DNA of 64,000 bases from Arthrobacter sp. CJ23 (GTDB lineage Bacteria; Actinomycetota; Actinomycetes; Actinomycetales; Micrococcaceae), in assembly GCF_024741795.1 (NCBI RefSeq), contig NZ_CP102950.1:1798001-1862000 (forward strand). Reading direction: 5' to 3'. Every line of letters starts with the position of its first letter. The stretch's first letter is position 1. Positions 8,786 to 18,758 of this stretch are shown here, one piece after another. The translations under genes and the position numbers were made by a program. Below the pieces are notes generated by a model. It was not told where the DNA came from. It was given only the letters and a program-made list of their open reading frames with translations, and did not search any database.

Positions 8786-10306
8786 CTACGCGGAAGCCGC
8801 CAGGACGTCCTCCACATAGGCAAGCAGTGTGCGGACAGTGCAGCCCGTTCCCTGCTTGGGCGTGTAGCCGTAGGGGCTGCCGTTGTTGAAGGAAGGCCCG
8901 GCGATGTCCACGTGCGCCCACGGGATCTGCTCGCCCGCCGCATCCTTGCCCACAAACTCGCGCAGGAAGACCGCGGCGGTCATCATGCCGCCATGCCGTT
9001 CTCCGATGTTGGCCAGGTCGGCCACCTGGGAGTCCAGGCTGGCGCGCAGTTCTTCCGGGAGCGGCATGGGCCAGACCAGCTCGCCCGCACGGTCGGCCGC
9101 CGACTTCAGGGCGGCAGTGACGCTGTCGGAACCCATGACGCCCGCCGTGCGGTTGCCCAGGGCGATCAGCTGCGCGCCGGTCAGCGTGGCGACGTCGATG
9201 ATGGCGTCCGGCTGCTCAAGGCTCGCCGCCACGAGGCCGTCCGCCATGACCAGGCGGCCCTCGGCGTCAGTGTTGAGCACCTCCACGGTCTTGCCGCCGT
9301 AGACGGTGAGGACGTCGGCGGGACGCTGCGCGGCGCCGGAGGGCATGTTCTCGGCGATGCAGAGCCAGGCAGTGACCTTTACGGGCAGGCCCAGCCCGGC
9401 AACCGCCAGGACAGTGTTAAGCACGACGGCGGCGCCCGCCATGTCGCTCTTCATGTCCCCCATGCCGAGGGCCGGCTTGATCGAGATTCCACCGGTGTCA
9501 AAGGTGATGCCCTTGCCCACCAGGGCGATCTTCTTGCTCGCCTTGGCCGGCGCGTACTCCACCTTCACGAGGCGAGGCTGGCGCGTTGAGCCCTTTCCGA
9601 CGCCCAGGATGCCGCCGAAGCCTTCCTTCTCAAGGCGCTTCTCGTCCCACACCGTGATCTTGACGGGCAGGCCCTTGGCGAGTTCCTTGGCGGAGTCCGC
9701 GAAGGACTCGGGGTAGAGGTGGCTGGGCGGCTGGTTGACCAGGGTGCGGGTCGCATTGACCGCGCGGCCGATCAGCCCGGCGCGGTCCAGGGCCGGCTGG
9801 GCGTCCTTGGCGGCGACATCCGTGTAGATGACGGCCTTGGCCACGGGGTCCTTCAGTCCGTCCTTGCTGGAACGGTGCTCCGTGTAGGAATAGGCGCCCA
9901 GGGTGGCGCCTTCGGCGACCGCCGCGACGTCGGCGAGGGACGCCGTCGGGAAGGCAAGCGTGACGGAGGCAAGCCCGGCGAGCTGGCGGACTGCGGATCC
10001 AGCGGCGCGGCGCAGGGCCTCTTCGGACAGGGCGCCGTTCTCCAGGTTGCCGACGCCGGCCAGGACCAGGACGCCGGCGCCGGTTTCGGGCAGGCCCGGC
10101 AGGCGGTGGGCCTGATCGGGGGCACCCGTGACACCGAGGACCTCAAGGGAGCCGGCCAGGGTCTCCGCGGCCTTGGCGCTCAACGGGTTCGCGAGCAGCA
10201 CCGGCCCGTCCGTGCCTTGCGCCACTCCAATGACGAGCGCGTCACTGGGGGACTTCTTGAGGTCCTTGGCGATAACGGCCAGGGTGATGTCAGTAGTCTT
10301 GACCAC
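8786..10306 (-). CDS. pepA: Leucyl aminopeptidase (M17 family)
   Basis: A 506-residue cytosolic zinc/manganese aminopeptidase. The M17 metal site is clear: KGITFDTGGISIKP, MKSDMAGAA and the signature NTDAEGRLVMADGL. The N-terminal macro-like domain precedes it. Full family length. The gene stands alone on the minus strand, between a terminator and a 315-base divergent region shared with the PAC2 gene. Confidence 0.95.
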   Translation of the reverse strand: MVKTTDITLAVIAKDLKKSPSDALVIGVAQGTDGPVLLANPLSAKAAETLAGSLEVLGVTGAPDQAHRLPGLPETGAGVLVLAGVGNLENGALSEEALRRAAGSAVRQLAGLASVTLAFPTASLADVAAVAEGATLGAYSYTEHRSSKDGLKDPVAKAVIYTDVAAKDAQPALDRAGLIGRAVNATRTLVNQPPSHLYPESFADSAKELAKGLPVKITVWDEKRLEKEGFGGILGVGKGSTRQPRLVKVEYAPAKASKKIALVGKGITFDTGGISIKPALGMGDMKSDMAGAAVVLNTVLAVAGLGLPVKVTAWLCIAENMPSGAAQRPADVLTVYGGKTVEVLNTDAEGRLVMADGLVAASLEQPDAIIDVATLTGAQLIALGNRTAGVMGSDSVTAALKSAADRAGELVWPMPLPEELRASLDSQVADLANIGERHGGMMTAAVFLREFVGKDAAGEQIPWAHVDIAGPSFNNGSPYGYTPKQGTGCTVRTLLAYVEDVLAASA

Positions 10307-10621
10307 GAGGATCTGTCCTCACTTCTCTCTGCGTTGCATGGCGGGGGGCTGCATGTTTGGCGCCCGCCCCGGGTACGCGTCCGCCGTCCTCTTGCGACGA
10401 CGGCCTTCGTCTTCAGGGCCGCCTGGGCGGCCCGCTTCGATCGTAGTCTCTCGACTGCGCCGGACGGCAATTAAATGAGAGCTGCAGCACATCCGCGGTC
10501 AGGAATGCCTGACCCGCGCAAGGCGTTGTAAGAATACATAGAGCCCCGCGGGCCTTCGATGGTGTGAACCCAGGCGTGCGGCGGCTGACCCCGAACCTCG
10601 CCTACGCGAAAGGACCATGCC
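10307..10621. other. Divergent intergenic region pepA / PAC2
   Basis: 315 bases without a credible gene. It contains a small hairpin (GGTCAGG-AATG-CCTGACC near 10497-10514) and an A/T-rich patch (GTAAGAATACATAG near 10528-10541) that may hold the PAC2 promoter. No riboswitch or repeat was recognised. Confidence 0.5.
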
Positions 10622-11566
10622 GTGTTTGAACGGATATCCGGCTCCCTCCTGGACCCTGAGGCGCTCTACGCCAGCAACATCGAACTGTTCCACAGCCCGG
10701 AACTCCGCGGTCTGAACATGCTGATGGGCTTCACCGGCTTTGCCGACGCCGGGCATGTGGTCAGGCAGATCAACGCCGAACTGCTGGACGGGTCCGACGT
10801 CGACGCCGAGGTGGTGGCAGTGTTCGACGCCGACCAGCTGATCGACTACCGCTCCCGGCGCCCGCATATCAGCTTCGTCGAGGACCACCTGCAGGACTAC
10901 CAGGCACCGAAGCTGGCCCTCTACCGCCTCAAGGACGGCCTGGGTCAACCTTTCCTCCTGCTCGCGGGCTTCGAGCCGGACCTGCAGTGGGAGCGCTTCT
11001 CGCGCGCCGTCGTCGGGATAGTGGAAAAGCTGGACGTCAACCTGGTGGCCTGGATCCATTCCATCCCCATGCCCGTGCCGCACACGCGCCCCGTCGGTGT
11101 CACCGTGCACGGCAACCGGCCGGAACTCATCGAGGGCATCTCCAGCTGGAAGCCCACTGTGGAGGTGCCGGCAGCCATCGGCCACATCCTCGAGCTCAGG
11201 CTCACCGAGGCGGAACGGAACGTTGCCGGCTACGTCATCCACGTGCCGCACTACCTCTCTGAAGCTGAATACCCGCCCGCCGCGGTGGCCGGACTGGAGT
11301 ATCTGGGTGCGGCAACGTCCCTCATGCTGCCCACGGACCGCCTCCGCGAGGCAGGACGGGAAGTCGGCCGGCAGATCGCCGAACAGATCGAGGCGTCCGA
11401 GGAAGTCCAGCAGGTGGTTGCCAACTTGGAGACCCGCTACGACGAGAAAGCCGAGGGCACGGTCCGCCGTTCGCTGCTGGCCGACGAAAACGATGAACTG
11501 CCCAATGCCGAGGACATCGGCGCCGCTGTGGAGGCCTATTTGGCCCGAAAAGACTCGCGTCCTTAA
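10622..11566 (+). CDS. PAC2 family protein (proteasome assembly chaperone-like)
   Basis: A 314-residue PAC2-fold protein, a family widespread in actinobacteria whose eukaryotic relatives assist proteasome assembly. The family core is visible (LLMGFTGFADAG-like GFTGFADAGHVV, then FDADQLIDYRSRRP and LLAGFEPDLQWERF). Start is GTG at 10622 with GAAAGGA upstream. The bacterial role is not settled; a link to Pup-proteasome biology is an inference from family distribution. The C-terminal 60 residues are acidic and helical. Confidence 0.85.
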   Translation: MFERISGSLLDPEALYASNIELFHSPELRGLNMLMGFTGFADAGHVVRQINAELLDGSDVDAEVVAVFDADQLIDYRSRRPHISFVEDHLQDYQAPKLALYRLKDGLGQPFLLLAGFEPDLQWERFSRAVVGIVEKLDVNLVAWIHSIPMPVPHTRPVGVTVHGNRPELIEGISSWKPTVEVPAAIGHILELRLTEAERNVAGYVIHVPHYLSEAEYPPAAVAGLEYLGAATSLMLPTDRLREAGREVGRQIAEQIEASEEVQQVVANLETRYDEKAEGTVRRSLLADENDELPNAEDIGAAVEAYLARKDSRP

Positions 11567-11589
11567 ATCTGTCTTTAACGGCGGGCTGG

Positions 11590-11601
11590 CATAATCGAGG
11601 A
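11590..11601 (+). promoter_or_regulatory. Leaderless-type -10 (CATAAT) of MFS gene
   Basis: CATAAT at 11590-11595 followed by six bases and GTG 11602. The GAGG next to the start is too close to serve as a ribosome binding site. Confidence 0.5.
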
Positions 11602-12960
11602 GTGAATGCTCCCCGCGCCTGGCTCATCTGGACAATCGGGGTGTTCGCCTATCTGGTGGCGGTCACCCAGCGGACATCGTTCGGAGTGGCCGGACTGGAA
11701 GCGACGGAGCGCTTCCACGCAAGCGCTGCTGCCATCTCGTTCTTTACCGTGCTGCAGCTGCTCGTCTACGCAGGACTGCAGATTCCCGTGGGGGTCCTGG
11801 TTGACCGCTTCGGCTCGCGGGCCATGGTGGCCGGCGGCGCCGTGCTCATGGGGCTGGGTCAGCTGCAGCTCGCCCACGCCGACAGCATTCCCGGCGGCGT
11901 GATGGGCCGGGTGCTGGTGGGCGCGGGCGACGCAATGACCTTCATTTCGGTGATCAGGCTCATCCCGCTGTGGTTCGCCCCGTCCAAAGTGCCGATCGTG
12001 ACCCAGCTGACCGGCATGAGCGGGCAGCTCGGGCAACTGTTCAGTGTGGTGCCCTTTGCACTGATGCTGCACACCGTCGGCTGGACCCCCGCCTTCCTGG
12101 GCCTGGCCGCAATGTCGGTGGTCGCCGTCGTGCTGGTCCTGGCCATCATGCGGGATGCGCCCCCGGGCCATCCGCCGCGCGAAACCGGCCAGGGGCTGCG
12201 CGCCACCGGGATCTCCCTGTCCCGGGCCTGGAAACAGCCGGGCACCAGGCTGGGCCTCTGGAGCCACTTCACCATCCAGTTCAGCGGGAACATGTTCGCC
12301 ATGACCTGGGGGTACCCCTTCCTCATCTCAGCCCAGGGGCTTGATGCTGCCACGGTCTCAGGGCTCATGGCCCTGTTTGTGGCCACCGCCATCGTGGCAG
12401 GCCCCGGATTCGGCCGCTTCGTGTCCAAGCACCCCATGCGGCGCTCGGCCATGGTCCTGCTGATCACGCTCGCCACGGCGCTGGCCTGGGCGGCCGTGCT
12501 TGTCCTGCCGGACAGGGCACCCCTCTGGCTGCTTGCCCTCCTGGTAGTGGTCCTGGCCGTCGGTGGGCCGGGATCCATGATCGGCTTCGACTTCGCCCGC
12601 ACCTTCAACCCTTCGCACCGGATCGGCACGGCCACGGGAATCGTCAACGTGGGCGGGTTCATCGCGGCCCTCGTGGCCATCTACCTGATCGGCCTCATCC
12701 TCGACGTGCTGAACGCCACGGGCTTCTCAGGCGGAGAGCTCTACGGCCTGGCCCCGTTCCGGATTGCCCTCAGCGTGCAATTCCTGCTCCTGGGCCTCGG
12801 CACAGTGCTGATTCTGGTGACCCGCCGCAAGGTGCGCCGCCAGATGGCAGCACAGGGCGTCCACGTACCGCCGCTGCTGGCCACGCTGCTGGAACAGCGG
12901 CGCAGCCGGATTGAACGACGCCGGACCCGTTCCGACAAGCAGGACAGCCCCACGGCCTGA
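11602..12960 (+). CDS. MFS transporter
   Basis: A 452-residue major facilitator with about 12 membrane helices. The A-motif-like loop after helix 2 reads GVLVDRFGSRAMV. The first helix begins almost at the N-terminus (LIWTIGVFAYLVAVTQRTSFGV). The C-terminal 50 residues are a basic cytoplasmic tail. Substrate cannot be inferred; sugar phosphate, nitrate-like or drug export are all possible. GTG start supported by the promoter layout. It follows the PAC2 gene by 35 bases but appears to have its own promoter. Confidence 0.85.
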   Translation: MNAPRAWLIWTIGVFAYLVAVTQRTSFGVAGLEATERFHASAAAISFFTVLQLLVYAGLQIPVGVLVDRFGSRAMVAGGAVLMGLGQLQLAHADSIPGGVMGRVLVGAGDAMTFISVIRLIPLWFAPSKVPIVTQLTGMSGQLGQLFSVVPFALMLHTVGWTPAFLGLAAMSVVAVVLVLAIMRDAPPGHPPRETGQGLRATGISLSRAWKQPGTRLGLWSHFTIQFSGNMFAMTWGYPFLISAQGLDAATVSGLMALFVATAIVAGPGFGRFVSKHPMRRSAMVLLITLATALAWAAVLVLPDRAPLWLLALLVVVLAVGGPGSMIGFDFARTFNPSHRIGTATGIVNVGGFIAALVAIYLIGLILDVLNATGFSGGELYGLAPFRIALSVQFLLLGLGTVLILVTRRKVRRQMAAQGVHVPPLLATLLEQRRSRIERRRTRSDKQDSPTA

Positions 12961-13103
12961 GGGGCCGCCTGCACTGTGTCGCGGCGGGCGGGGGATGCCT
13001 GACCTGTCCTCCACATCGCCGATTCCGTTTGCCCGGTCCGCACTTCTCCACATAGGGCGGTTGCCCTGTGTCATGCCCGGGTTGCGCTGCCGATGCTGGA
13101 ACC

Positions 13104-14447
13104 ATGACTTCCAAAGAACGCATGACCATCAGCCAGCCAGAGGACGTTCTGGGCTTCATTCCGCACGTCCTGGGCTATTGGCCCACCGACAGCCTCGTTG
13201 CGATCACCATGCAGGGCAACACGCTCGGCGCCACCCTGCGGGTGGACTTGCCCGCCGGCGGATCACGGAGCCTCCTGCCGCTCTTTGCCGCCAGGGTGCG
13301 GGACTACCTCGCCGCTGATGAACGCGCCGACGGCGTCCTGCTGGCCGTCTTCACCGATGCCGGCTGGCAGGACGGAACCTTGCTGGACCGCAACATGCCC
13401 CTGCTGGCGGAGCTGCAGGAAGTGCTCGGCAGCGGACCCTGCGTCCGGGAAGCCTGGCTTGTCGGTACCGAGTACTGGCGGAGCGCATACTGCACGGACG
13501 CCGCGTGCTGCCCGGCGCCGGGACGGCCCGTCGAGCAGATCCGGGACAGCAGGATCAACGCCGAAATGGTGTACCGGGGGAGCAGCGTGGCCAATCCGCC
13601 GCCCGCGGGCATACCGCTCGGTGCGGACCCGCGCCACCTCGGCACCCTGGATTCCGAGGAACGGCACCTTGCACAGATGCTCCTGCATTGGCGGAGCCGC
13701 CGCAGCCTGGATGCCGTGCTGGAGCTGTGGGGCCGGATCCTCGACGGGCCGGACGCCCCGTTGACGCCGGAGTTGCTTGGCTTCCTGCGGGCGAGCCTGC
13801 GCGTGCCCGCCTGGCGGGATGCCGTGGCGGTGATGGCCGCCGCCGGCACCTCGGCAGCCTGCCGCGGGGCCGAAGCGTTCGGGTACCTCACCGCCAACGA
13901 CGACGGGCCTCCCCTCGATGTTCCGAAGGTGGCGGGCACGGCCGGTGACACGGCGGGCACGGACGCGAATGCCGACGGCGCTCCCCTCAGCTACGGAGAT
14001 GTTCTGCTCGGACTTCACCCCCGGATTCCGGACTGGCCCCGCATGGAACGGCTTGAAGCGGTCCTCTCCGGCCTGCGGGACGCCGGCGGCGGCGAGGCCC
14101 TCGCGGCGATCCTGACCCTGCAGGGATGGATCCACTGGTGCAAGGGGAGCGGCTCCTTCGCCCACGGGCACTTCGTTCGGGCGGACGCCGAACAACCCGG
14201 CTACCGGCTTGCCGAACTCCTGGGCGAGTGGTGCGGCGCGGGACGATTTGCGGCTGGGCCCGGCGGCGCGAGGCGGCATGGCGGAAGTTTGGCGGCGCGG
14301 CGGCCTGAGCTGACGGCCGTGCCCCGCCTTTCGATTCGGAAAAACCGTGAGACAATGGTTGCCGAGACCCGGTTGGGTCCGTGTATCGAATGCCCGAAAT
14401 GCCCCTGGACCAGGGAACATTCCGGTGCCGTCGGGAGTTCTACTTAG
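13104..14447 (+). CDS. DUF4192 domain-containing protein
   Basis: A 447-residue actinobacterial DUF4192 protein of unknown function. The family N-terminus is clear: QPEDVLGFIPHVLGYWPTDSLVAI. The middle is helical. ATG 13104 is chosen; GATGCT sits six bases upstream, a weak leaderless-type layout. The last 60 residues are odd: Gly/Arg-rich and then a cysteine cluster PCIECPKCPW just before the stop. Codon composition in this tail looks less coding-like than the body, so the tail may be a frame-slipped extension. Confidence 0.8.
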   Translation: MTSKERMTISQPEDVLGFIPHVLGYWPTDSLVAITMQGNTLGATLRVDLPAGGSRSLLPLFAARVRDYLAADERADGVLLAVFTDAGWQDGTLLDRNMPLLAELQEVLGSGPCVREAWLVGTEYWRSAYCTDAACCPAPGRPVEQIRDSRINAEMVYRGSSVANPPPAGIPLGADPRHLGTLDSEERHLAQMLLHWRSRRSLDAVLELWGRILDGPDAPLTPELLGFLRASLRVPAWRDAVAVMAAAGTSAACRGAEAFGYLTANDDGPPLDVPKVAGTAGDTAGTDANADGAPLSYGDVLLGLHPRIPDWPRMERLEAVLSGLRDAGGGEALAAILTLQGWIHWCKGSGSFAHGHFVRADAEQPGYRLAELLGEWCGAGRFAAGPGGARRHGGSLAARRPELTAVPRLSIRKNRETMVAETRLGPCIECPKCPWTREHSGAVGSST

Positions 14448-14477
14448 TGGCTCTGCAGGCGGCGCTCGCATTTGATG

Positions 14478-14505
14478 TTGATCGCGGACTTGACAGGGTC
14501 ATAGT
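14478..14505 (+). promoter_or_regulatory. Candidate sigA promoter
   Basis: TTGATC (14478-14483), 16 bases, CATAGT (14500-14505). A perfect TTGACA (14490-14495) also lies here but has no good -10 at standard spacing. The leader to the GTG at 14555 is about 45 bases. Confidence 0.4.
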
Positions 14506-14554
14506 GGTGTTGCCCGTATGGTGATTCCACAGACCGCCGCTAGAAAGGTTTTCT

Positions 14555-15871
<1,317 letters not shown>

Positions 15872-15894
15872 AGCGTCCCGGCTTTGAACGTGTT

Positions 15895-15929
15895 GCGGGC
15901 CCCTCCGGATTTTCTCCGGAGGGGCCCGC
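15895..15929 (+). terminator. sigA terminator
   Basis: A perfect 15-bp GC-rich stem (15895-15909 with 15915-15929) followed by TTTCGTT, 23 bases after the sigA stop. Confidence 0.85.
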
Positions 15930-15994
15930 TTTCGTTCCCACCGTTGTCTGCAGACTGCCACCGAGCGAGGCGCCCCGTCGTGCCGCATGAAAAA

Positions 15995-16032
15995 AGCAGC
16001 AGGGCCCCTCCGGTAGGAGGGACCCTGCTGCT
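15995..16032 (-). terminator. Terminator of the DUF7455 gene
   Basis: AGCAGCAGGG (15995-16004) pairs with CCCTGCTGCT (16023-16032), with further pairing inside. The run of A before it on the plus strand is a U tract in the minus-strand transcript. Confidence 0.85.
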
Positions 16033-16073
16033 GTGAAATGGTATGCCGGCGTGATGCGCCGGCGTCTTCCCGT

Positions 16074-16295
16074 CTAGTCGACCGGGACGGGTGCCTTCTC
16101 GTTGAGGCGGCCCGTCTCATCGTGCCAGTCGGAGGTCATTGGCCGGAGCGTGGCCTCAACTGCGCGTGCGTGGTGGCCGCAGAAGAGCAGCTCCCCACCG
16201 GAGGATTCGAGTACAGCGCGGACATATGCTTGTGCCCCGCAACGGTCGCACCGGTCAACTGCGTTGAGCGTGCGGTCTGCAACTGCTGTTGTCAT
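16074..16295 (-). CDS. Small DUF7455-type zinc-ribbon-like protein
   Basis: A 73-residue actinobacterial protein. It shows CDRCGAQAYVRAVL and later LLFCGHHARA, a C-x2-C ... C-x2-H arrangement that would bind one metal ion. The start at 16295 has AAGGAGG a few bases upstream; longer upstream readings are not supported. It has its own terminator. Commonly found next to sigA and the topoisomerase B gene in this group of bacteria. Function unknown. Confidence 0.85.
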   Translation of the reverse strand: MTTAVADRTLNAVDRCDRCGAQAYVRAVLESSGGELLFCGHHARAVEATLRPMTSDWHDETGRLNEKAPVPVD

Positions 16296-16516
16296 GTCGG
16301 CCTCCTTAGTAGTTCTGTATACCCATATAACCAGCATTTGTGGCCAAACCATGCCAAGGATGGATCACGTTCGCTGTCCGCGTATCACATGTCCGTAACG
16401 CAGGGAAGTGGCGTCCGGCACGTTCGGGAGTCACAGCCCATGCCACGGGACCGGGGCGACTAGCCTAGTATGAGCACTGTTTGCCTTGAGATATCCCCCG
16501 AAGGAGCGCACCGCGA

Positions 16517-18625
16517 GTGGCACCGAGTTCTGAATACAACGCCCGGCATCTGTCTGTGCTGGAGGGTCTGGAAGCGGTCCGCAAGCGCCCCGGCATGTAC
16601 ATCGGCTCCACGGACTCGCGCGGCCTCATGCACTGCCTCTGGGAAATCATCGACAACTCCGTGGATGAGGCCCTCGCCGGCTTCGGCCACGACATCAAGG
16701 TCATCCTGCACGCGGACAACTCGGTGGAAATCCACGACGACGGCCGCGGCATCCCGGTGGACGTCGAACCCAAGACCGGGCTCACCGGCGTCGAGGTCGT
16801 CTTCACGAAGCTGCACGCCGGCGGCAAGTTCGGCGGCGGCTCCTACACCGCCTCCGGCGGCCTGCACGGCGTGGGCGCCTCCGTGGTCAACGCGCTGTCC
16901 GGCCGCCTCGACGTCCAGGTGGACCGCGGCGGCAAGACCTACCAGATGAACTTCCGCCGCGGCGAGCCGGGCCGGTTCAAGGACACCGGCTCCAAGCCCA
17001 ACCCCGCCGCGCCCTTCGAGCCGTTCGTGGAGGACTCGGTGCTCGACGTCGTCGGTAAGGCCAAGCGCGGCGTAACCGGCACGCGCGTGCGCTACTGGGC
17101 AGACCGGCAGATCTTCACCCCGGACGCCAAGTTCTCCTATGACGAGCTCGCGGCCCGCGCCCGCCAGACCTCCTTCCTGGTGCCCGGCCTGAAGATCACT
17201 GTCCGGGACGAACGCAGGCTGCCCGGCACGCCGGGCGAACACGGCGGCCACGAAGAGGTGTTCCACCACGACGGCGGCATCTCGGAGTTCGTCGAATTCC
17301 TCGCCGCCGATGCGGGCGTCACGGACGTCTGGCGCCTGCACGGGGCCGGCAAGTTCAAGGAGACCGTGCCGGTCCTGGACGAAAACGGCCACAGCAAGAT
17401 CGCCGAGGTGGAGCGAGACTGCGAAGTGGACATCGCCCTGCGCTGGGGCATCGGCTACGAGACCACCATGCGCAGCTATGTGAACATCATTGCCACGCCG
17501 AAGGGCGGCACGCACCAGGCCGGCTTCGAGGCAGCGCTCCTGAAGACGTTCCGCAAGGCCGTGGAAACGAACGCCCGCAAGCTCAAGGCCGGCAACGACA
17601 AGATCGAAAAGGACGACGTGCTGGCCGGGCTCACCGCCGTGCTGACAGTCCGCCTGGCCGAGCCGCAGTTCGAGGGCCAGACCAAGGAAATCCTCGGCAC
17701 CTCCGCCGTCCGGGCAATCGTGGCGAGGGTGGTGGAGAAGGAGATCACCGCCCGGCTCAACTCCGCCAACCGCAACGACAAGGCCCAGTCGGCCCTGCTG
17801 CTGGAAAAGATCGTGAGCGAGATGAAGTCGCGCATCTCGGCGCGCGTCCACAAGGAAACCCAGCGGCGCAAGAACGCCCTGGAAACGTCCTCGATGCCCA
17901 CCAAGCTGGCAGACTGCCGCACGGACGACGTCGGGCGCTCTGAACTGTTCATCGTGGAAGGTGACTCGGCCCTGGGCACGGCCAAGCTGGCCCGCTCGTC
18001 CGACTTCCAGGCCCTGCTGCCCATCCGGGGCAAGATCCTCAATGTCCAGAAGGCGTCCGTGGGCGACATGCTCAACAACGCCGAATGCGCCGCGCTGATC
18101 CAGGTGGTGGGGGCGGGCTCTGGCCGCAGCTTCGACATCGACGCCGCCCGCTACGGCAAGGTCATCCTCATGACCGACGCCGACGTCGACGGCGCACACA
18201 TCCGTACCCTGCTGCTGACGCTTTTCTTCCGCTACATGCGCCCGATGGTGGAGCAGGGCCGTGTATACGCCGCCGTGCCGCCGCTGCACCGCGTGGAGGT
18301 CATCAATGCAGGCCAGAAGGCCAACGAGATGATCTACACCTACTCCGAGGCTGAGCTGCACGTGCTGCTGGCCCAGCTGGCGAAGGAGGGCAAGCGCTAC
18401 AAGGAGCCGATCCAGCGCTACAAGGGCCTCGGTGAAATGGATGCGCAACAGCTCGCGGAAACCACCATGGATCCGAGCCACCGCACGCTCCGCAAGGTGG
18501 GCATCGAGAGTGCCCAGCGGGCCGAGGAAGTCTTCGATCTGCTGATGGGATCCGACGTCGCCCCGCGCAAGGAATTCATCATTGCGGGTGCGTCGAGCCT
18601 GGACCGGGAACGCATCGACGCCTGA
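16517..18625 (+). CDS. parE: DNA topoisomerase IV subunit B (type IIA ATPase subunit)
   Basis: A 702-residue ATPase subunit of a type IIA topoisomerase that would pair with the ParC-like protein at 30457-32985 to decatenate chromosomes. It has the GHKL ATPase (EIIDNSVDEALAG, DDGRGIPV, GGLHGVGASVVN) and the TOPRIM domain with EGDSALGTAK and DADVDGAHI. The C-terminal YKGLGEMDAQQL is also present. EGDSALGTAK differs from the GyrB form EGDSAGGSAK, supporting ParE rather than GyrB. GTG start, AAGGAG about 10 bases upstream. A second gyrB presumably lies elsewhere. Confidence 0.92.
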   Translation: MAPSSEYNARHLSVLEGLEAVRKRPGMYIGSTDSRGLMHCLWEIIDNSVDEALAGFGHDIKVILHADNSVEIHDDGRGIPVDVEPKTGLTGVEVVFTKLHAGGKFGGGSYTASGGLHGVGASVVNALSGRLDVQVDRGGKTYQMNFRRGEPGRFKDTGSKPNPAAPFEPFVEDSVLDVVGKAKRGVTGTRVRYWADRQIFTPDAKFSYDELAARARQTSFLVPGLKITVRDERRLPGTPGEHGGHEEVFHHDGGISEFVEFLAADAGVTDVWRLHGAGKFKETVPVLDENGHSKIAEVERDCEVDIALRWGIGYETTMRSYVNIIATPKGGTHQAGFEAALLKTFRKAVETNARKLKAGNDKIEKDDVLAGLTAVLTVRLAEPQFEGQTKEILGTSAVRAIVARVVEKEITARLNSANRNDKAQSALLLEKIVSEMKSRISARVHKETQRRKNALETSSMPTKLADCRTDDVGRSELFIVEGDSALGTAKLARSSDFQALLPIRGKILNVQKASVGDMLNNAECAALIQVVGAGSGRSFDIDAARYGKVILMTDADVDGAHIRTLLLTLFFRYMRPMVEQGRVYAAVPPLHRVEVINAGQKANEMIYTYSEAELHVLLAQLAKEGKRYKEPIQRYKGLGEMDAQQLAETTMDPSHRTLRKVGIESAQRAEEVFDLLMGSDVAPRKEFIIAGASSLDRERIDA

Positions 18626-18758
18626 CGGTTGCTCCGGTGCGTCACCGGGAATGCTGGGGATCTTCCACGCATGCAGGCGATCCGATAGTGTCTTCTCACT
18701 GCTCCGGGCAGTGGTGCCCGGAGTCGGATTCGGTAGTGCAACAGCCCAGGAGATCCCA

